The notes beneath the pieces are model-generated. The model had not been told where the DNA came from and searched no databases. It worked only from the letters and a program-made list of their open reading frames with translations. A stretch of DNA of 64,000 bases from Kiloniella laminariae (GTDB taxonomy: Bacteria > Pseudomonadota > Alphaproteobacteria > Kiloniellales > Kiloniellaceae), in assembly GCF_027214005.1 (NCBI RefSeq), contig NZ_JAPWGY010000003.1, positions 248,001 through 312,000 of the forward strand, written 5' to 3'. The translations under genes and the position numbers were made by a program. This document shows, one piece after another, positions 50,654 through 59,456 of the stretch. The first letter of the stretch is position 1; every line of letters starts with the position of its first letter.

Positions 50654-51547
50654 CTACTTATCATTTTGTTCTATCCGGATGCGATTTTTCAACCACTGTC
50701 GAAATATGCGTCCCGTTTCACTTTGTATGGCGGCAGGCTGTAACAGCAGATGAAATCGTTCCGGGCCCGGAATTTTGATATCAAAAGGGGAAACAAGCCC
50801 GAATTGGGTCAAGGCGAGGTCGGTCAGGGGAGCGCGGGCCAATGCTATGCCACAGCCCGCAGCAGCCATGGAAAAACCCAGAACTGTGTTATCGGCGACA
50901 ATACGTTCGATATCGATACTGTCCTCAACCCCAGTTGCACTGAGATAGTGGCTCCAGCCAACCTTGTGCCCTGAAATCTCGATCAAAGGAAAGGTACCAA
51001 GGTCTCTCGGGTCCTGCAGGCATCCGGCAATGGCGGGAGTGCAGACAGGAAAGATGACCTCGCCAAAGAGTTCTTCGGTACGTTCCGGCGGGTGACTGCC
51101 ACCAAAGATGATCCGAATGTCCGAGCGCTCTTCTACCGAAATTTCGGTGGTATCACTGCACAGCAGCTGGAGTTGAATTTCAGGATAAAGTTCCCGAAAG
51201 TCAGACAGTCTGGGGGAAAGCCAGAAGCAGGCAAAAGCCAAAGAGCAGCGGATTACTAGAGGTTTTTGTCTGTTCTTGCCAAAGACTGCTCCGGTCCCGG
51301 CATTGAGGATCTGCAAGGCTTGCTGCACCACAGGCAAATAATCCCGCCCACTTTTATTGAGTTGGACACCGTGGGCACTGCGGGTAAAGAGTTGCCAGCC
51401 CAGGCGGGATTCGAGCGCCTTGATTTGCTGGCTGATTGCTGAAGGTGTCATGGCCAGCTCGCGGGCCGCCCCGGCAAAGTTCTGCTGCCGGGCTGCTGCT
51501 TCAAAAACACGTAGCCACTGTAGTGGAGGAAGATGGTCAAACTGCAT
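50654..51547 (-). CDS. LysR-family transcriptional regulator (GcvA-like)
   Basis: A 297-residue LysR regulator. The N-terminal winged HTH is PLQWLRVFEAAARQQNFAGAARELAMTPSAISQQIKALESRLGWQLFTR, of the GcvA/AmpR-like class. A periplasmic-binding-fold effector domain follows (PLVIRCSLAFACFWLSPRLSDF onward). It is divergent from the phytanoyl-CoA dioxygenase-like gene with a 109-base gap, the usual arrangement of a LysR regulator and its target. The inducer is unknown. Confidence 0.93.
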   Translation of the reverse strand: MQFDHLPPLQWLRVFEAAARQQNFAGAARELAMTPSAISQQIKALESRLGWQLFTRSAHGVQLNKSGRDYLPVVQQALQILNAGTGAVFGKNRQKPLVIRCSLAFACFWLSPRLSDFRELYPEIQLQLLCSDTTEISVEERSDIRIIFGGSHPPERTEELFGEVIFPVCTPAIAGCLQDPRDLGTFPLIEISGHKVGWSHYLSATGVEDSIDIERIVADNTVLGFSMAAAGCGIALARAPLTDLALTQFGLVSPFDIKIPGPERFHLLLQPAAIQSETGRIFRQWLKNRIRIEQNDK

Positions 51548-51656
51548 TTTTATCCAGCAATAGTTAAACTTGCTCTGAGGCTATAATAATATCATTTTGC
51601 TAATGCTTGGAACAGGCCAATGCTATTCCCTGGACACAGTGTTCATGGGGAATGAA

Positions 51657-52532
51657 ATGAAACATCAGATGGCAGACAAAGATCTGCGCGAGAACTTTGA
51701 ACGGGACGGTTATGTTTTTCCGCTGGAAATCATGACTGCAGAAGAGGCAAGGGCCTGTCGAAAACGGCTGGAAGATCTGGAAGCGGGGGCACATCCTCCG
51801 CTGAAGCGCCCTCTGAATGAGTATCTTCGGGGCACTGCACATTATCTCAGTATGCTGGCGGCAGACTTGTCACAAGATTCAAGAATATTGGGCGCTGTGG
51901 AACAGCTGCTTGGACCAGATCTTCTGGTCTGGAGTTGCGAGTTTTTTATCAAGGAAGCGGGATCGACCCGGATGATTTCCTGGCATCAGGATCTGACCTA
52001 CTGGGGTCTTGGGGAGGAAGCGGAAGAAGTCACAGCGTGGCTGGCTCTTTCCCGTTCAGACCAGGCCAGCGGCTGTATGAAATTTGTTCCGGGCTCTCAC
52101 CAAAACATGATCGTGCCACACAGGGATACGTTCAATGCCAACAATCTGCTTTCACGTGGGCAGGAAATTGCGGTTGAGGTTCATGAGGAAGAAGCTGTTG
52201 CCGTGGAGCTGGAGCCCGGGCAGCTGTCGCTCCATCACGGGCGGATCTTTCATGGATCAGGTGCGAATGCTTCTGGTGACAGACGCATTGGGGTGGCTAT
52301 CCGTTATATCACGCCAAGGGTTCGCCAGCAGGTCGGCGAAAAGGATTATGCGATGCTGGTACGCGGGGTTGATGAATATGGTCATTTTCACCTGATCGCC
52401 CCTCCGGCTCGTGACTTTGGTGTCTATGAGCAAGAACTGTTCGAGCGGGTTTATGCTTCGCAGCTCAATGTTTTTGCCCAAGGGGTTGATCCGAAAATCC
52501 CGCTTTATGCGAGCAATCGTGCCGATAGCTGA
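51657..52532 (+). CDS. Phytanoyl-CoA dioxygenase (PhyH) family oxygenase
   Basis: A 291-residue Fe(II)/2-oxoglutarate oxygenase. The iron site is the HxD in SWHQDLTYWGL and the distal His in LSLHHGRIFHGSGANAS; the Arg for 2-oxoglutarate follows in DRRIGVAIRYITP. NFERDGYVFPLEIM is the typical N-terminus. I chose ATG 51657, with GGGG six bases upstream. It is regulated, by inference, by the divergent LysR protein. The substrate is unknown; sulfonate, ectoine or lipid hydroxylation are all possible. A terminator follows. Confidence 0.9.
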   Translation: MKHQMADKDLRENFERDGYVFPLEIMTAEEARACRKRLEDLEAGAHPPLKRPLNEYLRGTAHYLSMLAADLSQDSRILGAVEQLLGPDLLVWSCEFFIKEAGSTRMISWHQDLTYWGLGEEAEEVTAWLALSRSDQASGCMKFVPGSHQNMIVPHRDTFNANNLLSRGQEIAVEVHEEEAVAVELEPGQLSLHHGRIFHGSGANASGDRRIGVAIRYITPRVRQQVGEKDYAMLVRGVDEYGHFHLIAPPARDFGVYEQELFERVYASQLNVFAQGVDPKIPLYASNRADS

Positions 52533-52575
52533 ACCGGTAATCAGATGCAGGTAAAGAACAGCGTTAGTTCTGTAA

Positions 52576-52609
52576 AAACAGGCGGGTCGAAATGATCCCG
52601 CCTGTTTAC
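52576..52609 (+). terminator. Terminator of the PhyH-family gene
   Basis: AACAGGCGGGTC pairs with GATCCCGCCTGTT around a four-base loop; TTTACG follows. The stem is strong and the T tail short. Confidence 0.7.
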
Positions 52610-52674
52610 GCTGTTGGTGCCGACTCGTTGCACAGAGTGTCAGATCCCTGGACGATGAGCCTTGATGAACAAGA

Positions 52675-52866
52675 CTATGCTGTTTTGGTATCCGAATTCT
52701 TGTCACCAGTGGGCCAGACGACGGCCTGACCACAGATAACCTCTGTTCCGTTGAAGGTCAGCGAAGGCGAACCATAGAGATGATATCCGTCGTTCAGGGC
52801 CTGTGATACCCTTTTGCAAAACTGGTCATCATCCTTGCCGGTGATAAAGCGATAGCGTTGCTTCAT
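52675..52866 (-). CDS. DUF1737 domain protein
   Basis: A 63-residue protein. YRFITGKDDDQFCKRVSQALNDGYHLYGSPSLTFNG followed by ICGQAVVWP is the DUF1737 pattern, a small single-domain family. It probably shares a transcript with hslU, which ends just upstream on the same strand (17-base gap). The function is unknown. Confidence 0.85.
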   Translation of the reverse strand: MKQRYRFITGKDDDQFCKRVSQALNDGYHLYGSPSLTFNGTEVICGQAVVWPTGDKNSDTKTA

Positions 52867-52883
52867 GTATTGCCCCTCCGGAC

Positions 52884-54218
52884 CTAGAGAATGAATTTTG
52901 ACAGATCGGTATCCTTGGCCAGGCCAGAGACCCGTTCAGCAACCAGATCTGCGGTAATGACCACAGTTTCTCCCCCTCTGTCCGTCGCGGTGAAGGAGAT
53001 TTCCTCGAGCAGTTTTTCCAGGACAGTATGAAGACGACGGGCGCCGATATTCTCTACCGAGCTGTTGATCTCGGCGGCAAGATCCGCCAGGGCATCGATC
53101 GATGCGTCCTCGAAGGAAAGTGTCAGATCTTCTGTACCCATCAGGGCAACATATTGTTTGATCAGACTGTTTTCCGGCTCGGTCAGAATCCGTTTCATGT
53201 CATCGCGCGTCAGGGCATTGAGTTCAACCCGGATGGGCAGACGTCCCTGCAGTTCAGGCAGCATGTCCGAGGGCTTGGAGAGATGGAAAGCGCCAGAGGC
53301 AATGAAGAGAATATGGTCGGTTTTGACCGCGCCATGTTTGGTGCTGACCGTGGTGCCTTCGATCAAAGGCAAGAGGTCGCGTTGAACCCCTTCCCGGCTG
53401 ACATCGCCGCCACTGCGTTCCGAGCGAATGGTGATCTTGTCGATCTCGTCGAGGAAGACAATACCGTTCTGTTCAACATTGCGAATGGCTTCGCCAACAA
53501 TACTTTCTTCATCGAGCAGCTTGTCGCTTTCTTCGGCCATGAGCAGATCGTAAGATTCCTCGACCTTGACCCGGCGTTTTTTGGTTTTTTGGCCAAAGCT
53601 CTTGCCAAAAATATCACCAAGATTGAGCATGCCCATGCTTGCTCCGGGCATACCCGGTATATCCATGGTCGGCATCTGCATGCCGCTGTGATCGATGACC
53701 TCGATCTCGATTTCCTTGTCTTTCAGCTGGCCTTCACGCAGCATCTTGCGGAATTTCTGGCGGGTTTCCTCGCTAGCTCCTTCACCAACCAGGGCATCCA
53801 GAACACGATTTTCTGCGTTCAGTTCGGCCTTGGCCACAACAGACTTGCGCTGGTTTTCCCGCGCGAGCAGGATCGAGGTATCTACCAGGTCCCGGATGAT
53901 CTGTTCAACATCGCGTCCGACATAGCCGACTTCAGTGAATTTGGTGGCTTCTACCTTGAGGAAAGGTGCGTTCGCCAACTTGGCAAGACGGCGGGCGATT
54001 TCAGTTTTCCCCACGCCAGTGGGGCCGATCATCAGGATGTTTTTTGGCAGAACTTCCTCGCGCATTTCTTCGGGAAGTTGCTGACGGCGCCAGCGGTTGC
54101 GCAGGGCAATTGCCACGGCGCGTTTGGCCTCATTCTGGCCGACAATATAACGATCCAGCTCCGAAACGATTTCGCGTGGGCTGAAGGCACTGGCGTGCTG
54201 TGGGGCGAGTTCTGTCAT
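52884..54218 (-). CDS. hslU: ATP-dependent protease ATPase subunit HslU
   Basis: The 444-residue AAA+ unfoldase feeds proteins to HslV. Walker A is [31 protein letters not shown] is the pore loop, an I-domain spans about 110-245, and Walker B is [11 protein letters not shown]. Sensor and C-terminal regions are intact ([18 protein letters not shown]), ending in LSKFIL, the tail that inserts into HslV. It is downstream of hslV by 43 bases. Heat-shock control is usual. Confidence 0.98.
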   Translation of the reverse strand: MTELAPQHASAFSPREIVSELDRYIVGQNEAKRAVAIALRNRWRRQQLPEEMREEVLPKNILMIGPTGVGKTEIARRLAKLANAPFLKVEATKFTEVGYVGRDVEQIIRDLVDTSILLARENQRKSVVAKAELNAENRVLDALVGEGASEETRQKFRKMLREGQLKDKEIEIEVIDHSGMQMPTMDIPGMPGASMGMLNLGDIFGKSFGQKTKKRRVKVEESYDLLMAEESDKLLDEESIVGEAIRNVEQNGIVFLDEIDKITIRSERSGGDVSREGVQRDLLPLIEGTTVSTKHGAVKTDHILFIASGAFHLSKPSDMLPELQGRLPIRVELNALTRDDMKRILTEPENSLIKQYVALMGTEDLTLSFEDASIDALADLAAEINSSVENIGARRLHTVLEKLLEEISFTATDRGGETVVITADLVAERVSGLAKDTDLSKFIL

Positions 54219-54261
54219 AATTTACCGCTCGAATTCTTTGAGGTCGTGGCTTTTAATGGGT

Positions 54262-54825
54262 TTATTTTTCTTTGGTGTCGATGCTTTCAACCGTCAGGTT
54301 GCTGTTGGTATAGACACAGATATCAGCTGCAATACCCAAGGATTTTCTGGCAATTTCTTCGGCTTCAAGGCCATCAATATCAATCAGGGCTCGTGCGGCA
54401 GAGAGGGCGAAAGAGCCGCCGGATCCGATACCCATCAGCCCGTCTTCCGGCTCCAGCACATCGCCGTTACCAGTCAGAATCAACGAGGTATCGGCATCAG
54501 CAACGACCATCATGGCTTCGAGGCGACGAAGATAGCGATCGGTACGCCAATCCTTGGCCAGTTCAACACAGGCCCGGGTCAGTTGGCCCGGATAGGTTTC
54601 AAGCTTGGCTTCGAGGCGTTCGAAAAGGGTGAAAGCATCAGCTGTAGCACCAGCAAAACCAGCGATGACATCGCCTTTTCCCAGTCGTCGGACCTTGCGG
54701 GCATTTGCCTTGATAACGGTGTTGCCAAGGCTTACCTGGCCGTCACCGGCAATAACCACCTTGTTACCTTTGCGGACGGAGAGAATTGTCGTGCCGCGCC
54801 ATTTGATTGGATCGTGTTCAGACAT
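54262..54825 (-). CDS. hslV: ATP-dependent protease peptidase subunit HslV
   Basis: The 187-residue proteasome-like peptidase forms a dodecamer. The N-terminal propeptide [11 protein letters not shown] is cut to expose the catalytic Thr in [41 protein letters not shown] and [16 protein letters not shown] follow. I chose ATG 54825 because other alphaproteobacterial HslV proteins begin similarly; an upstream-open frame of 45 codons exists. No Shine-Dalgarno sequence is visible before ATG, and a sigma-32-like promoter appears directly upstream. Confidence 0.96.
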   Translation of the reverse strand: MSEHDPIKWRGTTILSVRKGNKVVIAGDGQVSLGNTVIKANARKVRRLGKGDVIAGFAGATADAFTLFERLEAKLETYPGQLTRACVELAKDWRTDRYLRRLEAMMVVADADTSLILTGNGDVLEPEDGLMGIGSGGSFALSAARALIDIDGLEAEEIARKSLGIAADICVYTNSNLTVESIDTKEK

Positions 54826-55197
54826 GGTTTTGAAATGGTCCGTTCGTTGTGTCACTTCAAGAGAGGATGCCTTAAAATAGGAATTCTTTTCCGGATTGCG
54901 ATGAAGTTTTTTTCCTTCTCGCTTTCCCTCCTCTGGCATGCTCTTCAATTTCAGTTTCATGTCATACAGATTTGCCCAAGGGATGACAACGGGCGGAAGG
55001 AAGGCTGCTGTTGGGGAAGCATCGGCAAGTTAGTGTGTTCAGGATCAGTATTATTGAATCATCTCTGGAATCGGGGCCGCTGACCTGCTACAAAAGCCGC
55101 GGCTTTTCTGACAAAACAGAAGGTCAGTCGTCTATACAATTCCCGTTTGCGCCCCGGAAAGTGGTGCTTTCGGTCCAGTTATTGGGAAGGACAGCCC
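54826..55197. other. 372-base intergenic region between hslV and hisB
   Basis: It separates the divergent hslV and hisB genes. The hslV side holds the sigma-32-like promoter candidate; I see no gene or attenuator-like his leader in the rest. Confidence 0.5.
54832..54861 (-). promoter_or_regulatory. Candidate heat-shock (sigma-32) promoter of hslVU
   Basis: On the minus strand CTTGAA (54861-54856) and CCATTTC (54838-54832) are 17 bases apart, near the alphaproteobacterial RpoH consensus. The -10 lies only seven bases from the hslV ATG. Confidence 0.35.
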
Positions 55198-55785
55198 GTG
55201 CGGCAGGCAAGCATAGAGCGCAACACCAACGAAACGCAGATTACAGCGACCATTAACCTGGATGGCAGCGGCAAGTACGATGTCGAAACCGGTGTTGGAT
55301 TCCTCGATCATATGATCGAGCAGCTTTCCCGTCATTCCCTGATGGATATTACCCTGCGGGCCAAGGGTGACCTGCACATCGACTTTCATCACACAACAGA
55401 AGATTCAGGGATTGCGCTGGGTCAGGCCTTCAAACAGGCTCTGGGCGACAGAAAAGGCATCAAGCGGTATGGTTCTTGCCTGCTTCCAATGGACGAAGCA
55501 CTGAGCCGGGTGGCGCTGGATCTGTCCAACCGCCCCTATCTGGTCTGGAATGTCGAGTTTGACCGCGATAAGATTGGTGACATGGACACCGAGCTGTTCC
55601 GTGAATGGTTCCAGGCCTTTGCTTTTAACGCCGGTATGACCTTGCATGTCGATCAGCTGCATGGGTTCAACAACCACCATATCATTGAATCCTGCTTCAA
55701 GGCCCTGGCCCGGTCGATCCGTGAAGCGATCGAGATCGATCCGCGTAAAGCTGACGAAGTCCCATCTACCAAAGGTGTGCTCTGA
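55198..55785 (+). CDS. hisB: Imidazoleglycerol-phosphate dehydratase
   Basis: The 195-residue Mn enzyme performs step 6 of histidine synthesis. It has the repeats of [17 protein letters not shown] and [17 protein letters not shown] (metal His) and later [24 protein letters not shown] 55198 is chosen, with GGGAAGGACAG upstream; the frame opens further but without conservation. It is monofunctional, without the phosphatase domain of enteric HisB. It is the first gene of hisB-hisH-GNAT-hisA-hisF-hisE. Confidence 0.96.
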   Translation: MRQASIERNTNETQITATINLDGSGKYDVETGVGFLDHMIEQLSRHSLMDITLRAKGDLHIDFHHTTEDSGIALGQAFKQALGDRKGIKRYGSCLLPMDEALSRVALDLSNRPYLVWNVEFDRDKIGDMDTELFREWFQAFAFNAGMTLHVDQLHGFNNHHIIESCFKALARSIREAIEIDPRKADEVPSTKGVL

Positions 55786-55857
55786 TTCTGGTCCGGAAGG
55801 TCTCCGGGCAGAAAAACAGGGCACAAACGAGAGAAAAAACGTGATGAGGTGCATTCC

Positions 55858-56499
55858 ATGACGCTTGCGATCATTGATTATGGATCAGGCAACCTGCGTT
55901 CCGCTGCGAAGGCGTTCGAACGCTCTGCCCGGGAAGCCGGACTGACAACAGCTGTTCAGGTCACAGCTGACCCTGAGAAAGTGCGCCAGGCTGATCATAT
56001 TGTTTTGCCGGGGGTTGGCGCTTTTGCTGACTGCTGGCAGGGCCTTAATGCGGCAGAAGGTATGGTTGAAGTCCTGCGCGAGTCAGTTTTGCAACAGGGT
56101 AAACCCTTTATGGGTGTCTGTGTCGGGATGCAACTGATGGCTTCGGTTGGTCGCGAGTATCGTGATTGTGAGGGTCTGGGCTGGATTCCTGGTGAAGTGG
56201 TGAAAATGGACCCTGAAGACCAGAGCCTGAAGATACCGCATATGGGTTGGAACGAGCTGAATATCCGGCGTCCGCATCCGGTACTGGATGGTCTGGATAA
56301 CGGGACACATGTTTACTTTGTCCACAGCTACCACTATATCCCTGAGAACAATGACCATATCCTGGCCCAGGTTGACTATGGTGATGCGCTCACCGCTGTT
56401 ATTGGCCGCGATAATATGATCGGGACACAGTTTCATCCTGAAAAAAGTCAGTCTGCCGGGCTGAACCTATTTAGCAACTTCCTGAAGTGGAACCCCTGA
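55858..56499 (+). CDS. hisH: Imidazole glycerol phosphate synthase, glutaminase subunit HisH
   Basis: A glutamine amidotransferase that channels ammonia to HisF, about 213 residues. IIDYGSGNLRSAAKAFER opens the fold. LPGVGAFADC is followed by the nucleophile Cys in MGVCVGMQLMASVG, and the His/Glu pair is in IGTQFHPEKSQ. ATG 55858 is three codons inside the open frame. It partners HisF encoded 1.3 kb downstream. Confidence 0.96.
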   Translation: MTLAIIDYGSGNLRSAAKAFERSAREAGLTTAVQVTADPEKVRQADHIVLPGVGAFADCWQGLNAAEGMVEVLRESVLQQGKPFMGVCVGMQLMASVGREYRDCEGLGWIPGEVVKMDPEDQSLKIPHMGWNELNIRRPHPVLDGLDNGTHVYFVHSYHYIPENNDHILAQVDYGDALTAVIGRDNMIGTQFHPEKSQSAGLNLFSNFLKWNP

Positions 56500-57050
56500 A
56501 CGTGACTCCCCAGATGCCGGATCTTGCCCCGACAACCGAGGTAAACGAACTTACTGAATTCCGCGGACCGGATCTTTATGATCTTTGCGATGCGACGGAA
56601 TCTGCAATTGAAGCTGGCGGAGGCTTTGGCTGGTTGCGGGTTCCTGAACGTGAAATCATGGAAAATCACTGGCGCGGAACCCTGCTGGTTCCAGGACGGC
56701 AGATTTTTGTCGCCCGACTTGACGGCACGATCTGCGGATCGGCCCAGTTACATTGTCAGCCGCGCAACAATGAGGCCCAGGCTCATTCAGGTCAGCTTTC
56801 CTCGTTCTTTCTCGCACCTTGGGCACGAGGCCACGGACTGGCAGCCCAGATGGTCAAGGCCGTGGAAAAGGCCGCAATTGACCGGGGCCTGAGCGTGTTG
56901 AATCTTGATGTGCGCGAAACCCAGAAACAGGCGATCCGGGTTTATGAACAGGTTGGCTTTACCCGCTGGGGGACCCAGCACACCTATGCCCGTGTCAATG
57001 ATCAGTGGGTTGCCGGGCATTTCTACAGTAAAATTTTGAATGCTTCCTGA
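56487..57050 (+). CDS. GNAT acetyltransferase inside the his operon
   Basis: A 187-residue GNAT protein. The acetyl-CoA loop region is LSSFFLAPWARGHGLAAQMVKAVEKAA (Q/RxxGxA), followed by LNLDVRETQKQAIRVYEQVGFTRWG. The start is unclear: GTG 56487 would overlap hisH by 13 bases, while GTG 56502 lies just after its stop. Related alphaproteobacteria carry such a gene between hisH and hisA. The acceptor is unknown and histidine synthesis does not need it. Confidence 0.88.
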   Translation: MEPLNVTPQMPDLAPTTEVNELTEFRGPDLYDLCDATESAIEAGGGFGWLRVPEREIMENHWRGTLLVPGRQIFVARLDGTICGSAQLHCQPRNNEAQAHSGQLSSFFLAPWARGHGLAAQMVKAVEKAAIDRGLSVLNLDVRETQKQAIRVYEQVGFTRWGTQHTYARVNDQWVAGHFYSKILNAS

Positions 57051-57062
57051 GGGAGATAAGTT

Positions 57063-57812
57063 GTGATTGTGTTTCCGGCAATTGACCTGAAGGACGGGGA
57101 AGCTGTTCGGCTTCTCAAGGGAGAGATGAATACCGCGACGGTGTTCAATTCCAATCCCGCTGCCCAGGCGAAGGAATTTGAGGACGCTGGTTTTCAGTTT
57201 CTGCATATGGTTGATCTGAATGGCGCTTTTGAGGGCCGTCCGGTCAATCGTGCGGCAGTAGAAAAAATTGTGGCTACGGTTTCCATGCCAACCCAGTTGG
57301 GCGGCGGGATTCGTGACCTGAAAACGATTGAGCAATGGCTTGAAGCGGGTGTGTCCCGGGTTATTCTCGGTACTGTTGCGGTAAAAAATCCGGCGCTGGT
57401 AATCGAGGCCTGCAAGACCTTTCCCGGCAAAATCGTGGTTGGTATTGATGCCCGCGGTGGGATGGTGGCGACAGAAGGCTGGGCCGAAACCAGTGATCTG
57501 GAGGCGACCGAGCTGGCACGGAAGTTTGAAAATGCCGGCGTCAGTGCCATTGTCTATACGGATATTGACCGGGATGGCCTGTTACAGGGCTGTAACGTAG
57601 AGGCAACAGCCAACCTGGCCCGCGCGATATCCATTCCTGTGATTGCTTCGGGCGGGGTCGCCTCGGTCGAGGATATTCGTCAACTCAAGGCGGTTGAAGA
57701 TACCGGGATCGAAGGTGTGATCTGTGGTCGTTCCATCTATGACGGCCGGATTGATCCAAAAGAAGCCTTGTTAATCGCGAATGGATCAACTCCTGCCGGA
57801 TCTGCGGCTTAG
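57063..57812 (+). CDS. hisA: ProFAR isomerase HisA
   Basis: The 249-residue TIM-barrel isomerase performs step 4 of histidine synthesis. The catalytic Asp8 is in [42 protein letters not shown] is the first phosphate site. [15 protein letters not shown] holds the second Asp, and [13 protein letters not shown] the second phosphate site. The start is GTG with GAGGGAGAT upstream. Confidence 0.97.
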   Translation: MIVFPAIDLKDGEAVRLLKGEMNTATVFNSNPAAQAKEFEDAGFQFLHMVDLNGAFEGRPVNRAAVEKIVATVSMPTQLGGGIRDLKTIEQWLEAGVSRVILGTVAVKNPALVIEACKTFPGKIVVGIDARGGMVATEGWAETSDLEATELARKFENAGVSAIVYTDIDRDGLLQGCNVEATANLARAISIPVIASGGVASVEDIRQLKAVEDTGIEGVICGRSIYDGRIDPKEALLIANGSTPAGSAA

Positions 57813-57827
57813 TTTCTGGAGAATAAC

Positions 57828-58607
57828 ATGCTGAAAGCACGGATTATTCCCTGTCTTGATGTCAAGGATGGGCGCGTCGTCAAGGGGGTCAATTTTGTTG
57901 GCCTGCGCGATGCGGGAGATCCTGTTGAACAGGCGCGTCTCTATGACAAGGCCGGAGCGGACGAGCTTTGTTTTCTGGATATCACCGCCAGCCATGAAAA
58001 ACGCGATATTATGCTGGATGTGGTCTCCCAGACGGCCGAGGAGTGTTTCATGCCCCTGACCGTTGGGGGCGGAATCAGAACGCTTGAGGATATCCGGGCC
58101 CTGTTGCTGGCGGGGGCTGACAAGGTTTCGATTAACACAACAGCCGTGACAAATCCTGAATTTGTGCGTCAAGCCAGCGAAAAATTTGGCAGCCAATGCA
58201 TTGTTGTGGCGATTGATGCCAAGGAAGTTGCCCCGGGAAAGTATGAAATCTTTACCCATGGTGGACGCAAGGAAACCGGGCTGGATGCGGTTGAATGGGC
58301 CCGGAAAATGGAAAGCCTGGGTGCGGGAGAGCTGTTGCTGACCTCGATGGATCGCGATGGCACCAAGCAGGGCTACAATCTGTCTCTAACCCGGGCCATT
58401 GCCGATGCGGTGAGGATACCTGTCATTGCATCAGGCGGTGTTGGCAATCTTGATCATCTGGTTGATGGCGTTCGCGAAGGTCATGCGACAGCGGTTCTGG
58501 CTGCGTCAATTTTTCATTTTGGAACGCACAGCATTGCCGAGGCCAAAGAACACATGGCCAAGGCCGGGGTTGCCGTGCGCCTGACGACGGAGGCTCCCCA
58601 TGTCTGA
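57828..58607 (+). CDS. hisF: Imidazole glycerol phosphate synthase, cyclase subunit HisF
   Basis: A 259-residue TIM-barrel. [19 protein letters not shown] carries the catalytic Asp; [59 protein letters not shown] and [16 protein letters not shown] complete the signature. It forms IGP and AICAR with ammonia from HisH. GGAGAATAAC precedes ATG. hisE overlaps its end by 8 bases. Confidence 0.98.
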   Translation: MLKARIIPCLDVKDGRVVKGVNFVGLRDAGDPVEQARLYDKAGADELCFLDITASHEKRDIMLDVVSQTAEECFMPLTVGGGIRTLEDIRALLLAGADKVSINTTAVTNPEFVRQASEKFGSQCIVVAIDAKEVAPGKYEIFTHGGRKETGLDAVEWARKMESLGAGELLLTSMDRDGTKQGYNLSLTRAIADAVRIPVIASGGVGNLDHLVDGVREGHATAVLAASIFHFGTHSIAEAKEHMAKAGVAVRLTTEAPHV

Positions 58608-58947
58608 AGAGCTTGATGAAGATATCTCTGCAGCACTTCTGGATGAACTTTACAAGGTTGTTCTCAGCCGCAAGGGGGATGATCCCGCGCAGTCCCATAC
58701 AGCCAATCTTTTTGCCAAGGGGATTCACAAGATCTCGCAGAAGGTGGGGGAAGAGGCCGTCGAGGTGGTGATTGAGGCTGTTTCCGGCCCGCGCGAAGGA
58801 GTCATTTCTGAATCCGCAGATCTGTTGTATCACCTAATGGTTCTCTGGGCTGAACGAGGCATAAAACCAGCAGAAGTCTGGACGGCGCTTGAAGGGCGCA
58901 AGGGGATCTCGGGAATCGCCGAGAAAGCCTCACGGAAAGTGAAATGA
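58600..58947 (+). CDS. hisE: Phosphoribosyl-ATP pyrophosphatase
   Basis: A 115-residue all-alpha MazG-like enzyme for step 2 of histidine synthesis. The motif [18 protein letters not shown] supplies the Mg-binding acidic residues and [14 protein letters not shown] the second set. It is monofunctional, as usual in alphaproteobacteria. It has an 8-base overlap with hisF and HIT follows after 113 bases. Confidence 0.96.
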   Translation: MSEELDEDISAALLDELYKVVLSRKGDDPAQSHTANLFAKGIHKISQKVGEEAVEVVIEAVSGPREGVISESADLLYHLMVLWAERGIKPAEVWTALEGRKGISGIAEKASRKVK

Positions 58948-59060
58948 TTCTGGTTCTTGACCAGAAAGGTATTGATCTGGTTAAGTTATTTTTCTGAGTA
59001 GTTCCTGCCCCGTTTCAGACACTGACAGGCAGATATCCTTACATTAGGGGAAAGCAGACA

Positions 59061-59414
59061 ATGGCATATGATTCGAACAATATTTTTGCAAAGATCCTGC
59101 GCGGCGAAATTCCCTGCACCAAGGTTTTTGAAAACGATCATGTTCTTGCTTTCAACGATATTGCCCCAAAAGCACCGGTACATGTTCTGATCATTCCCAA
59201 GGGAGCCTATGTTTCTTTTGCGGATTTTTCTGCCAATGCCACGGATGAGGAAATTGTTGCTCTTAACCGGGCAGTCGGTGAAATCGCACGGGAAAAGGGG
59301 ATTGACGCAACCGGGTACCGCCTGCTTGCCAATCATGCAGAACACGGCAGACAGGATGTGCCGCATTATCATGTACACCTGCTTGGAGGTGCTGATCTGG
59401 GGCCTTGTTTTTAA
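59061..59414 (+). CDS. HIT-family nucleotide hydrolase (HinT-like)
   Basis: A 117-residue histidine-triad protein. NNIFAKILRGEIPCTKVFENDHVLAFNDIAPKAPVHVLIIPKG opens the HIT fold; the triad HYHVHLLGG (HxHxH) is at the C-terminus. It probably cleaves nucleoside phosphoramidates such as AMP-lysine. It directly follows hisE in many alphaproteobacteria. Confidence 0.95.
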   Translation: MAYDSNNIFAKILRGEIPCTKVFENDHVLAFNDIAPKAPVHVLIIPKGAYVSFADFSANATDEEIVALNRAVGEIAREKGIDATGYRLLANHAEHGRQDVPHYHVHLLGGADLGPCF

Positions 59415-59456
59415 TATCTGACGATCCCCGGTCTGCCGAAGAAATCATTCAGGATG

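Noticed and set aside
53028-54632. 534-codon plus-strand frame opposite hslU and hslV
   Set aside because: It is antisense to two unmistakable core genes; its amino-acid make-up is that of a shadow frame.
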